Source: Gemmatimonadota bacterium (GTDB taxonomy: Bacteria > Gemmatimonadota > Gemmatimonadetes > Palauibacterales > Palauibacteraceae). Taken from it: DNA of 59,411 nucleotides. Location of the stretch: contig JAJDUL010000064.1 in the NCBI GenBank assembly GCA_022826685.1, forward strand, positions 1-59,411, in the 5' to 3' direction. Every line of letters begins with the position of its first letter. Positions within the stretch are counted from its first letter, which is position 1. Made by a program: the position numbers and the translations under genes. Below the pieces are notes generated by a model that was not told the origin of the DNA, did no database searches, and worked only from the letters and a program-made list of their open reading frames with translations. Below, piece by piece: positions 14,844 through 23,108 of this stretch.

Positions 14844-16262
14844 TCAGTCGCGGCGAATGGCCTGGCCGGGGAGGGCGTCCTCGATGAGTGCCGCGTCGCG
14901 GACGACGAACGTGCCGCTGACGATGACGTGCTCGATCCCGCCGGACGGCTGCGTGGGAGCCTCGAAGGTCGCGTTGTCGATGACCGTGGCGGGGTCGAAG
15001 ACGGTGATGTCCGCGTCCGCCCCGACCCGGAGCCGGCCCTTGTTCGCCATCTGCGGCACGTAGGCCTCGAGCCGCTGTGCCGGCATCAGGGTCATCTTTC
15101 GGATCGCATCCATGAGCGTAAGGAGGCCTTCCTCGCGCACGTAGCGGCCGAGAACGCGGGCGAAGGTGCCGGCCCCGCGCGGGTGGCCGTTGCCATCCAG
15201 GAACGGGACGCCGTCGCTCGCCACCATGACGAGCGGATGGGCGAGCGCGAGTTCGAACATCTCCTGCGGGATGATGTGGGCGATGATGCGGCCCCCCGTC
15301 TCGCGCCGCTCGTTGAACGTCTCCTCCGTGAGCCGCTCGCCGGTCGCATCCCATTCGATGTCGCTGTAATCGGACCCGAACCGCTCACGCCAACCCGGGT
15401 CGAAGATCGCGGCCCGAATGTCCGTGGAGGCGGCCGTGTAGGGGTAGACCTCGGTCGTCACGTCCAGCCCGCGCTCCTGCGCTCCCTCGATCAGGCTCAG
15501 GAGCGTCGGCACCTGCCCCAGGCCGCTCGACCCGATGTGGACGATGTGGACCCCGGCCCCGGTCGACGCCGCGTTCGCGATCATCTCGTGTACGGCCTCG
15601 ATCGAGCTTCCGGGCTCGACCATCCCGGCGTAGCGGATGTGGACGAAGTTCGTCACGCCTTCTTCCGCCGCGAGCTGGAACATCCGGTGGATCTCCTCGC
15701 GCCGGGCCCCGGGCGTGTACTGGATGCCGTAGCCGATCCCGAGCGCTCCGCGTCCCAGCTCTTCGCGCAGCCGGTTCTCCATCACCGCGACCTGCTCGAG
15801 ACCCGCCGCCAGCCGGACCGCTTCCTCCTGCCCGCCGAGGGCGAGGCGGCGCGCCGCGCCATGCGAGGCCGTCGCCCCGTAGTGGATGACGGCCTGCCCT
15901 TCCCGCCTCGCGTACCACTGCTCGACATCGTCCGTGCCGCCCTCGAGTTCGAGCGCGGTCGTGACCCCGTCCCGTGCCTGCAGCCGGCTCGAGTAGCGAT
16001 TCTGGCCGTGGGCATGGAGGTCGATGAACCCCGGCGCAACGACGAGGCCGGACACGTCGACCACCGTCGCGCCGTCGAGCGGTGACTCGGAAATCGCGGC
16101 GATCATCCCCTCGCGGATCCCGACGTGGCGCACCGCGTCGAGACCGGACTCGGGGTCCATCACCCGCCCGCCCGAGAGGACGAGGTCGTAGCTCTGGGCC
16201 GCCGCCACGGAGGCGGCCGAGGCCACCATCGTCGCGGCAGCGATCAAGGTGCCGAATCTCAT
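14844..16262 (-). CDS. Exported D-aminoacylase-like amidohydrolase
   Basis: A 472-residue hydrolase with a signal peptide (about residues 1-23). The metal-binding HAHG occurs in VAPGFIDLHAHGQNRYSS, followed by the GVTTALELEGG strand typical of N-acyl-D-amino-acid deacylases. Further His-containing strands are FVHIRY and VHIVHIGSSG, and the catalytic Asp lies in VMVASDGVPF. The start at 16262 has GGAGG about 9 nt upstream. Enzymes of this group release D-amino acids or process dipeptides. It lies 43 bp downstream of a DUF819 membrane protein and, beyond that, proC on the same strand. An operon for import and breakdown of an acylated amino acid is a reasonable inference. Confidence 0.85.
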   Translation of the reverse strand: MRFGTLIAAATMVASAASVAAAQSYDLVLSGGRVMDPESGLDAVRHVGIREGMIAAISESPLDGATVVDVSGLVVAPGFIDLHAHGQNRYSSRLQARDGVTTALELEGGTDDVEQWYARREGQAVIHYGATASHGAARRLALGGQEEAVRLAAGLEQVAVMENRLREELGRGALGIGYGIQYTPGARREEIHRMFQLAAEEGVTNFVHIRYAGMVEPGSSIEAVHEMIANAASTGAGVHIVHIGSSGLGQVPTLLSLIEGAQERGLDVTTEVYPYTAASTDIRAAIFDPGWRERFGSDYSDIEWDATGERLTEETFNERRETGGRIIAHIIPQEMFELALAHPLVMVASDGVPFLDGNGHPRGAGTFARVLGRYVREEGLLTLMDAIRKMTLMPAQRLEAYVPQMANKGRLRVGADADITVFDPATVIDNATFEAPTQPSGGIEHVIVSGTFVVRDAALIEDALPGQAIRRD

Positions 16263-16305
16263 GGGCGGAATCCTCCGCTCCTTCGTCTGCCGTCTCATCC
16301 GGGCC

Positions 16306-17508
16306 TCATCCGAGCAGTCCCGGAAGCATGCGCGCGACCCAGAGTCCGAGGAAGGTGCCCACCGCATTGCCCAGCGACCCGATCAGGACGGCGGGAAGCA
16401 CGAGATCGCCGCGCCCGAGGCTGCGCGCCAGCGCGAGCGCGGAGGTGCCGCCGCCGACGTTCGCCTGGGACGCCACGGCCGCGATGTCCACGTCGAGCCG
16501 GAGGAGGCGAGCCGCGCCGAAGGTGACGAATCCGTGCACGACGATGATCGTGAAGGCGAAGACGAGGAGCGCGAGACCGAGCGGGCCGATGTCGGCCAGC
16601 GCCCGCACGTCGCAGTGGGCCCCGATGACGCACAGGAAGAGGTAGACGGAGAACAGGCCGAGCGTCCGGCTTCCCGCGAGGTCCGTGATGGCACGGAACT
16701 GGGCGAGGACGAGGGCGATCACGGTGAGGATCAGGATGTCCGGAATCGGGAACCCCATTGCGGCGGTCCACGCCTCCAGCCGCTGTGAAGCCCACAGCGT
16801 TCCGAAACCGATCGCGAGGACGAGGGCCAGATCGACCGGATGCACGCGCTCCGTGTCCTCGTCGATTCCGAGGTCCGGAGCCCGGTCGGCGGAACCCGGT
16901 ACCGCATCGGCCAGCCCGCCCCAACTCCAGCCGGACTCCGGCCAGTGCGACCGCAACCAGCGGGGAATCGCGATCGTCGCGGCCATCCACACCGTCGTCA
17001 TGATCGAATCCACCGCCGAGGCCCCGCCGAACAGCACGCCCTCGCGCATGACGTCGTACTCGAGCGCGACCGCGTTGAAGTTCACGCTGCCGCCCGTGTA
17101 GGTGCCCGTGAACATGCCCCCCAGCGGCCCGAACAGGGGACCGATCCGCTCCGGCCCGTCCACGAGGGCCATGCCCGCGATCACGCCCGCCACGGTCCCC
17201 AGCGACCCGATGAGGAAGAGCGTGATGATCGGCAGCCCGGCGCGGAGGATGTCGCGCAGGTTGACCTTCAGCAGCAGCCACACGATCGCGAGCGGGGCGA
17301 CGGTGCCGAAGATCGCGTCGTAGGCCGGGACCGGGTCCAGGTCGGTTGAGGAGGTCGGAAGCAGACCGAAGTTCGCGATGATCGCGGTGAAGATGATGAC
17401 CATCAGCGCGGTCCCGCCGTGGCGCAGAAAGCTCCGGCGCACGAGCCATTCCGTCCCCGCGATGACGAGGCACAGGACGGCGACGATGTAGAGCGTCTGC
17501 GCGGTCAC
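16306..17508 (-). CDS. DUF819 family membrane protein
   Basis: A 400-residue polytopic protein with about ten hydrophobic segments. It carries the family features LGGMFTGTYTGGSVNFNAVA and IAAVASQANVGGGTSALALARSLGRGDLVLPAVLIGSLGNAVGTFLG. These two re-entrant-like GG motifs are typical of DUF819 and resemble carrier folds. Function is not established for the family; a transport role is inferred. It begins 12 bp after proC and ends 43 bp before the D-aminoacylase-like gene, all on the minus strand, so a peptide or amino-acid derivative is a plausible substrate. Confidence 0.85.
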   Translation of the reverse strand: MTAQTLYIVAVLCLVIAGTEWLVRRSFLRHGGTALMVIIFTAIIANFGLLPTSSTDLDPVPAYDAIFGTVAPLAIVWLLLKVNLRDILRAGLPIITLFLIGSLGTVAGVIAGMALVDGPERIGPLFGPLGGMFTGTYTGGSVNFNAVALEYDVMREGVLFGGASAVDSIMTTVWMAATIAIPRWLRSHWPESGWSWGGLADAVPGSADRAPDLGIDEDTERVHPVDLALVLAIGFGTLWASQRLEAWTAAMGFPIPDILILTVIALVLAQFRAITDLAGSRTLGLFSVYLFLCVIGAHCDVRALADIGPLGLALLVFAFTIIVVHGFVTFGAARLLRLDVDIAAVASQANVGGGTSALALARSLGRGDLVLPAVLIGSLGNAVGTFLGLWVARMLPGLLG

Positions 17509-17520
17509 GGCGCGACCCGA

Positions 17521-18336
17521 TCAATCACCGGCATAGAGCGACTCCGCCTTCACCGCGGAGGTCGTGATCCCCTTGATGAACGCGGAGGAGAAGCCGCGGT
17601 GCTCCATCTCGTTGAGGCCCGCGATCGTGCAGCCGCGCGGCGTCGTCACGCTGTCGATCTCGCGTTCGGGATGCCGGCCCTGATCCCGCACGAGGGCCGC
17701 GGCTCCGAGCGCGGTCTGGGCCGCCATCCGGAGCGCCTCCTCGGGGTGGAAACCGATCTCGATGCCGCCCTGGCAGGCGGCGCGCACCGCCCGCAGGAAG
17801 AACGCCACGCCGCAGGCGCAGAGCGCGGTGGCGGGGACCATGTGCTCCTCCTCCACGACGAGCGTGGCTCCGACCGTCCGGAACAACTCCGCCGCCCGGT
17901 CGAGGGCCCCGGCGTGGGCGGGCTCTGCCGCGAGGCACGTCATCGACTCACGCAACGCGACCGCCGTATTGGGCATGGCGCGGACGATCGCCACGTCGGG
18001 GCCCACGTGCCGGCGAATCGCCTCGATCGACGCCCCGGAGACGACGGACACGAGGAGATGGCGTCCGGCGTCCACGTGCGGGGCGATCTCGATCAGTACC
18101 GCGTCCAGGGCCTGTGGCTGGACCGCGACGATCACCGTGTCGCAGGCGGCCACGGCGCCCGGATTGTCGGACGACACCGGGAACCCCCGTTCCGCGAGAT
18201 CCGCTACCCGCTCCGCGTGGCGACGCGTGACGTGGACCTCGGCCGGAGCGTGCGAACCCGCGGCCACGAGCCCCTCGGCGATGGCGCGCCCGATATTCCC
18301 CGCGCCCAGGATCGCGGTCGATTTCGAGTGGCGCAT
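17521..18336 (-). CDS. proC: Pyrroline-5-carboxylate reductase
   Basis: A 271-residue cytoplasmic enzyme that reduces pyrroline-5-carboxylate to proline with NAD(P)H. The N-terminal dinucleotide motif is AILGAGNIGRAIAEGL. The middle shows VSVVSGASIEAI and VRAMPNTAVALRESMTCL. The C-terminal signature region reads DSVTTPRGCTIAGLNEME, corresponding to the conserved V-TPGG-T motif (here PRG). The start at 18336 (MRHSKSTAILGAG) puts the Rossmann motif at the usual position; the longer in-frame ORF has no family similarity. It is probably the first gene of the operon with DUF819 and the D-aminoacylase-like protein. Confidence 0.92.
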   Translation of the reverse strand: MRHSKSTAILGAGNIGRAIAEGLVAAGSHAPAEVHVTRRHAERVADLAERGFPVSSDNPGAVAACDTVIVAVQPQALDAVLIEIAPHVDAGRHLLVSVVSGASIEAIRRHVGPDVAIVRAMPNTAVALRESMTCLAAEPAHAGALDRAAELFRTVGATLVVEEEHMVPATALCACGVAFFLRAVRAACQGGIEIGFHPEEALRMAAQTALGAAALVRDQGRHPEREIDSVTTPRGCTIAGLNEMEHRGFSSAFIKGITTSAVKAESLYAGD

Positions 18337-18533
18337 ATCCAGGCCTCTTCGCGTGTTACGGAAGTGTGGTCCGCGCAGGGACCGGCGGCGGCCGGATCTG
18401 GCGCGGGGCGCATTGTCGCCCGAGGGCCGCACAACCCGCAAGGCGTTGCCGTCCGGGCGGCGCACCGATGTCGCCGGACCCGGGCGGCGCTGCGACATTG
18501 GCGGTATCCCTACCAACAAATGGAGGACGGAAG

Positions 18534-18908
18534 ATGGATCGCCGGATGGTGGAATACGAAGCGAAGAAGCAGACCCCGCTCGTGGCGTACATTCTCCTCG
18601 TGGTGTTCGGCGTGGTCGGCGCCCACAACTTCTATCTCGGACGACGCCAGCAGGCGCTGGCCCAGCTTGTGTTCTCCGCCATCATGGCCGGCGCCATGCT
18701 CTGGCTCTTCGTGGGTTTCGCGTCAGCCGAAATGGCAGATGTCTCGGGCGACTTCAACGCATTCGTGCGGCGTGCGTGGACCTTCTACGCGATCGCCACG
18801 ATCTGGGGCATCGGGATCTTCGCCTGGCTCGTGGTGAACGCCATCCAGGTCCCGAAGCTGATCGCGGAACACAACGTGCGGCTTCACGAGCGCATCTTCG
18901 GCGAGTAA
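18534..18908 (+). CDS. TM2-domain membrane protein
   Basis: A 124-residue protein. After a charged N-terminus (EYEAKKQTPLVAYIL), two hydrophobic helices are joined by GVVGAHNFYLGRRQQALAQL, which carries the G-x-H-x-FYLG signature of TM2 domains. A third hydrophobic segment spans about residues 82-102. GGAGG lies 7-8 nt before the ATG. The role of TM2 proteins in bacteria is unknown. It converges on the VapC gene downstream. Confidence 0.85.
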   Translation: MDRRMVEYEAKKQTPLVAYILLVVFGVVGAHNFYLGRRQQALAQLVFSAIMAGAMLWLFVGFASAEMADVSGDFNAFVRRAWTFYAIATIWGIGIFAWLVVNAIQVPKLIAEHNVRLHERIFGE

Positions 18909-18933
18909 CCGCACCCACGACTCGTCGGCGATC

Positions 18934-19359
18934 CTAGAGATAGCGCGCTTCGAGGCTGCTGAAACGCGCGAAGTCGCGGTCGTTGGTGAGAATCGAGGAG
19001 ATTCCGTGCTCGCGGCACAGCGCGGCGATCTGCGCGTCAAACATCAGGTTGCCGCGTGCATCGGCGCCACGGGACGTGGCAGTCAGCAGATCGAGGAAGC
19101 CGGCTCCGGGCAGGACGACGCGGCAGCTCGGCGAAGCGACGACGCCGTCGAGGAAATCCGCAGCCTGTTCCAGCGTTGACGGCGGGCTGAAGACCCGTCT
19201 GTGGGTGACGACCCGAAGGAATTCCACCGCGCAGAAGATGGGAAGGCCCCAGTGAGCCGCGCCCTCGGCCAGGGCGATCAACTCCCGGGCGGCTGTGGCG
19301 TGAAGCTCGGTCTCTGCCCGATGCGCATAGATCAGGACATTGGTGTCGACGGCGATCAC
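18934..19359 (-). CDS. vapC: PIN-domain toxin VapC (second locus)
   Basis: A 141-residue PIN ribonuclease. Acidic residues are visible in AVDTNVLIYA, FCAVEFLRVV, NLMFDAQIAAL and LTNDRDFARF. VapC toxins cleave specific RNAs. The start overlaps the stop of the upstream ribbon-helix-helix antitoxin as ATGA, so the two are co-translated. Its TAG stop lies in a CTAG facing the convergent TM2 gene. Confidence 0.9.
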   Translation of the reverse strand: MIAVDTNVLIYAHRAETELHATAARELIALAEGAAHWGLPIFCAVEFLRVVTHRRVFSPPSTLEQAADFLDGVVASPSCRVVLPGAGFLDLLTATSRGADARGNLMFDAQIAALCREHGISSILTNDRDFARFSSLEARYL

Positions 19360-19592
19360 GCGCGATCCAGAACGTCGTAGAGCGCCTCTCGATCGGAGAT
19401 ATCGACCTTGGGCGGGCCATCCCCCCGCACCGTCTTGAGTTCGAGCTTGAAGGCCGGATCCCTCCGGCCGTCGTCCATCAGCTTCGTGCGCAACGCATCC
19501 TCTACGAATCGGGTCAGGGAGATGCCCTCGTGTGCCGCCCTCATCTTCGCTCTCCTCAGGATCTCACCGTTCAGATTAAGCGTGGTCTTCAT
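19356..19592 (-). CDS. Ribbon-helix-helix antitoxin (VapB-like)
   Basis: A 78-residue protein. It opens with KTTLNLNGEILRRAKMRAAHEGISLTRFVEDALR, a complete ribbon-helix-helix DNA-binding fold, followed by a toxin-binding tail. The ATG at 19592 is chosen because it starts the first beta strand and has GAGAG upstream; the longer in-frame ORF reads through the promoter. It would bind the TATGG/CCATA repeats at 19625-19660 and repress its own operon. Confidence 0.85.
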   Translation of the reverse strand: MKTTLNLNGEILRRAKMRAAHEGISLTRFVEDALRTKLMDDGRRDPAFKLELKTVRGDGPPKVDISDREALYDVLDRA

Positions 19593-19624
19593 CGGACTCT
19601 CAAATCGGGACCGCAAACCGGTTG

Positions 19625-19663
19625 TATGGTAGAACCATAAAAAAGATGCCATATGTATGGCAA
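19625..19663 (-). promoter_or_regulatory. Promoter with paired TATGG operators of the second VapBC
   Basis: TATGGT-AGA-ACCATA (19625-19639) and GCCATA-TG-TATGGC (19648-19661) are two perfect inverted repeats that share a TATGG half-site, so the half-site occurs four times. On the minus strand TTGCCA (19658-19663) and TATGGT (19634-19639) form a -35/-10 pair with 18 nt spacing, both overlapping the repeats. This is a textbook layout for autorepression by a ribbon-helix-helix antitoxin. Confidence 0.7.
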
Positions 19664-19673
19664 GAAACCGGCG

Positions 19674-20939
19674 CTAATGGTCGTCCCAGCGGCGGATCGC
19701 GAGGGAGACGTTGTGGCCTCCGAAGGCGAACGAGTTCGACAGGGCCGCGGCCACGGGGCGCTCGATCGCGCCTCCGTGCGCATACTCGAGATCGCACTCG
19801 GGGTCCGCCTCCTCGAAGTTGATCGTGGGCGGAATCACGCCGCGCCGGCAGACGAGCGTTGAAATCACCGTCTCGATCGCGCCGGCCGCGCCGAGCGTGT
19901 GGCCGGTCATCGACTTTGTCGAACCCACGACCAGCGAGTACGCGTGCTCGCCCAGCACCTCCTTGATCGCCTTCGTCTCGGAGACGTCACCAGCCGGCGT
20001 CGCGGTCCCGTTCGCGTTGATGTAGCCGATGTCGCCGGGCAGGAGGCCCGCGTCCTCGAGCGCCTGCTCCATCGCGAGGCGGGCGCCGACGCCGTCCGGG
20101 GCGGGGGCCGTGATGTGATAGGCATCCGCGCTCTGCCCGAAGCCCACGATTTCACCCAGGATCTCGGCCCCTCGCGCCTTCGCGTGTTCCACTTCCTCGA
20201 GGACCAGCATTCCCGACCCCTCGCCGATCACGAAGCCGTCGCGACGGGCGTCGAAGGGGCGGCAGGCCTTCTCCGGGTCGTCGTTGCGCCTCGACATCGA
20301 CCCCATCGACGCGAAGCCCGCGACCGCGAGCGGAGTGATGGCGGACTCCGTGCCCCCGGCGATCATCACATCCGTCTCTCCCCTCCGGATCGAGCGGAAG
20401 GCGAGTCCGAGCGAGTGGCCGCTCGAAGCGCAGGCCGACACCGTCGCGTAGTTCGGGCCGCGCGCCCCGTACACGATGGACAGGAGTCCGACCGTCATGT
20501 CCGGGATGAACATCGGTATGAGAAGGGGTGAGACGAATCGCGGTCCCTTCGACAGGAGTTTCCTGTGCTGCGCCTCCAACAGGGGGAGCCCGCCGACCGC
20601 GACACCGACGACGACCCCCGTCCGATCCGGAGGCAGGTGGGCGAGCCCGTCGCCGAACCCCGCCTGTTCCATGGCCTGCGAGCCGGCGGCAATGGCGAGC
20701 TGCAGGAACCGGTCCGCGCGGCGCGCTCCCTTCCGGTCCAGATACCGCAGCGGGTCGAAGTCCTTCACCTCGCAGGCGAAGCGGACGGCCTGGTCGGAGG
20801 CGTCGAAGAGGGTGATCGGAGCGGCTCCGCTCACGCCGCGGAGGAGCGCGTCCCAGGTGGAGTCCACGTCGAGACCGATGGGCGTGACCATCCCGACGCC
20901 CGTGATGGCGACACGCCTCGTTGCACCGGTGTGGATCAA
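19674..20939 (-). CDS. FabF-like beta-ketoacyl-ACP synthase with Asn in place of a catalytic His
   Basis: A 421-residue thiolase-fold condensing enzyme of fatty-acid or polyketide synthesis. The nucleophile lies in VSACASSGHS and the conserved STKSMTGHTLGAAGA supplies the second catalytic His. Where FabF normally has NAHGT, this protein reads NANGT; the codon at 20010-20012 is AAC on the coding strand. FabF enzymes use a Cys-His-His triad, so this is a Cys-Asn-His arrangement. The TTG at 20939 is the start, with GGAGAG 7 nt upstream, and no ATG or GTG lies near. No acyl-carrier-protein gene is adjacent, so it may be an auxiliary synthase rather than the housekeeping one. Confidence 0.88.
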   Translation of the reverse strand: MIHTGATRRVAITGVGMVTPIGLDVDSTWDALLRGVSGAAPITLFDASDQAVRFACEVKDFDPLRYLDRKGARRADRFLQLAIAAGSQAMEQAGFGDGLAHLPPDRTGVVVGVAVGGLPLLEAQHRKLLSKGPRFVSPLLIPMFIPDMTVGLLSIVYGARGPNYATVSACASSGHSLGLAFRSIRRGETDVMIAGGTESAITPLAVAGFASMGSMSRRNDDPEKACRPFDARRDGFVIGEGSGMLVLEEVEHAKARGAEILGEIVGFGQSADAYHITAPAPDGVGARLAMEQALEDAGLLPGDIGYINANGTATPAGDVSETKAIKEVLGEHAYSLVVGSTKSMTGHTLGAAGAIETVISTLVCRRGVIPPTINFEEADPECDLEYAHGGAIERPVAAALSNSFAFGGHNVSLAIRRWDDH

Positions 20940-21064
20940 GCCGATTCTCTCCAGGGATAGACCGCGTTCCGCTCCTCACCGCGTCGGGGAGAGATAATAC
21001 GGCGACTCGGCGGGCCTGACATGGCCCCCGAAGATGGCGGGATGCGGAAAGAGTGGGAGGCGAA

Positions 21065-21148
21065 CGGAGGGGGTGGGATTTGAACCCACGTGGGCGTAAG
21101 CCCGCCGGTTTTCAAGACCGGTGCATTCAGCCGCTCTGCCACCCCTCC
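21065..21148 (-). tRNA. tRNA-Ser (anticodon TGA)
   Basis: A class II tRNA of 84 nt with acceptor stem GGAGGGG/CCCCTCC, anticodon stem CCGGT/ACCGG with loop CTTGAAA, a long variable arm (CGGGC...GCCCA), T loop TTCAAAT and discriminator G. CCA is not encoded. Confidence 0.95.
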
Positions 21149-21364
21149 GGGGAGACCGTCATAGGAATCGGGCTCGGGAGGGAAGATAGTGCGCCTGGTC
21201 GATCTTCGCGCGCGAGGGTGGCCGAAACCGCATGCGGACGGGGGATCGTACGTGGGGGATCTGTTGTCCGGGGCTGCGGGGACCGGCACCTTCGAGCTTC
21301 AAATTGGCGAAAGGCATCAGATGGGCGGCGGCGCTGCGGGCGGTCGCGCGAAGGGAGAGACGTG

Positions 21365-21817
21365 ATGACGAGGATCGGACGCATCCGGATCGGAATGGCG
21401 GGGTTCGCAGCCGTCGTGGCGATGGCCGTTTCCCATGGCGCCGTACAGGCTCAGGAGTCCTGGCTCGTTGGGGCGTGGGAGGCCACGGCGGAGATGACGG
21501 GAATGCCGGGCACCACCGTCTCCATGACCTGGACGATCGAGGCGGCGGAAGATGGTGCCTTCACGGGAAGCTGGACGGGCCAGGGGCAGGGACAGAGCTA
21601 CACCCGGGACATGTCCGACATCTCGGTGGACGGAGACGCGTTCGGCTTCACCGTGCGCATCGAGGAGCAGGGACAGGCGGGGGACCTGGTCTTGGAAGGG
21701 ACGATGGCGGAAGGCGAGGTCAGCGGGACCTGGGAGGTTCGCCCGGAGGGCATGCCGGCCGTGATGACGGGGACCTTCTCCGGTGCACGGGCCGAGGGAG
21801 AGGGCGCCGGCCGATAG
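21365..21817 (+). CDS. Small exported protein, lipocalin-like
   Basis: A 150-residue protein with a signal peptide (about residues 1-29, ending AVQAQ). The mature part is made of short beta strands with repeated G-T-W/F pairs (LVGAWEATAEM, GAFTGSWTGQGQG, GEVSGTWEVRP, MTGTFSGARAEG), as in small antiparallel barrels of the lipocalin-like type. I do not recognise a named family. A GTG sits directly before the ATG, so the start could be 3 nt earlier. It lies between tRNA-Ser and tRNA-Gly, both on the opposite strand. Confidence 0.7.
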   Translation: MTRIGRIRIGMAGFAAVVAMAVSHGAVQAQESWLVGAWEATAEMTGMPGTTVSMTWTIEAAEDGAFTGSWTGQGQGQSYTRDMSDISVDGDAFGFTVRIEEQGQAGDLVLEGTMAEGEVSGTWEVRPEGMPAVMTGTFSGARAEGEGAGR

Positions 21818-21841
21818 GCGGAGCCCGGCGACGGGCGAGGA

Positions 21842-21914
<73 letters not shown>

Positions 21915-21932
21915 GCGCTGCCATGTTTGTAA

Positions 21933-22006
21933 TGGGGCGGGAGGGACTTGAACCCCCGACTTCTGCGATGTGAACGCAGCGCTCTGGCCAGCTGAGCTAC
22001 CGCCCC
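21933..22006 (-). tRNA. tRNA-Val (anticodon CAC)
   Basis: Acceptor GGGGCGG/CCGCCCC, D stem GCTC/GAGC, anticodon stem CTGCG/CGCAG with loop TTCACAT, T loop TTCAAGT, discriminator A. CCA is not encoded. It lies 18 bp upstream of tRNA-Gly(CCC) on the same strand, so the two are probably co-transcribed. Confidence 0.95.
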
Positions 22007-22099
22007 GGATGGTCCCCTCTCGGGGCCAGCGATTCTACCCCGCGACCCCGTCGCGTGTCAAAGCCGCAGCCGCCACGGCACGCGGTGGCGGCGCGGTGC

Positions 22100-23104
22100 T
22101 CAGGCACGCCATGGAGTGAGCAGCTTGAAGAAGGCGTCCGAGTTGTCCTGCACCAACTCCCTGAAGCTCTTCTCCGTGTTGGCGCGCGTGGAGATGTAGC
22201 ACTGCTCGCAGGTGTTCTGCTTCGTGAACCTCTCCAGCATGTCCTCCTGCCGGTCGAAGTACGCCATCACCATCGCGCACGGCGTGAGCCTTCCGTCCGG
22301 GTTGATGACGAGGAAGCGGCGTCCCGCCTGGCATCCCGGGATCCCTCCCTCCGTCAGAAACCGGTGGAATTTCCACAGCACGCGGGGCGTCGTGTAGACC
22401 GGATAGCCGGCGTTGCGGAGGTCGATGACCTCCTGCAGGCTGTCCGCCAGTCCGTCCAGCCCATCCCCCTCGATGAGGCCGTCCCGGTCCTGCACCCTCA
22501 GGTGCGTATAGACGGAGAAGTTGATCGGCACGCCCCAGTCCTTCGCGACGCGCACCATGCGTCCGATGTCCCGGTAGTTCCACGCGGTGATGCACACGTT
22601 GAGCAGGATATCGTCCGTGTCCGTGCTCTGGCGCCGGATCTCGGGAACCACGCGGGCCATGCGGTCGAACAGTCCGGGAATGCGGCGGAACTCGTCGTGC
22701 CTCTCGTCCGGGAAGTCGAGCGAGGTGGACAACTGGTGCATCCCGCTGTCCTTGAGACGGAAGAAGCGCTCCGGCGTGAGGTTCGACGCGTTCGTGACCA
22801 CGATCATCCAGGGCAGCCCGCCCTCGTTGGTCATCGCGTCGACGATGTCGTACACGTCTCCGCGCGCGAGCGGTTCCCCTCCTGAAGCGTGCGACACGAC
22901 GGGGCGAAGCTCCCGGCAGATCGCCGCGTAGTCCGCGGCCCCGAGGCGCTCCTCCTTGATCGGTCCGCCCCAGTTGCAGTGCCAGCAGTTCGCCGTGCAG
23001 GCGTGCGTGATCTCGAACGAGACGGAGAGCGGCTTGTTCTGAATCCGGTTGCGGATGCCCCGCGCGAGCATGCGTGCGGCCATGGCTCCGGAGATGTTCG
23101 GCAT
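22100..23104 (-). CDS. Radical SAM protein with C-terminal auxiliary-cluster cysteines
   Basis: A 334-residue enzyme. The radical SAM cluster motif is CTANCWHCN near residue 37, followed by the SAM-binding SGGEPL. The C-terminal part has PGCQAGRRFLVINPDGRLTPC and TCEQCYIS, four cysteines spaced like a shortened SPASM or Twitch domain that would hold a second Fe-S cluster. SPASM proteins modify peptides, but related enzymes act on lipids and cofactors. The substrate is unknown. The gene follows a VTT-type membrane protein by only 4 bp on the minus strand, so the two should work together, perhaps on a membrane-bound substrate. No precursor-peptide gene is visible nearby. Confidence 0.83.
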   Translation of the reverse strand: MPNISGAMAARMLARGIRNRIQNKPLSVSFEITHACTANCWHCNWGGPIKEERLGAADYAAICRELRPVVSHASGGEPLARGDVYDIVDAMTNEGGLPWMIVVTNASNLTPERFFRLKDSGMHQLSTSLDFPDERHDEFRRIPGLFDRMARVVPEIRRQSTDTDDILLNVCITAWNYRDIGRMVRVAKDWGVPINFSVYTHLRVQDRDGLIEGDGLDGLADSLQEVIDLRNAGYPVYTTPRVLWKFHRFLTEGGIPGCQAGRRFLVINPDGRLTPCAMVMAYFDRQEDMLERFTKQNTCEQCYISTRANTEKSFRELVQDNSDAFFKLLTPWRA

Positions 23105-23108
23105 CCGA

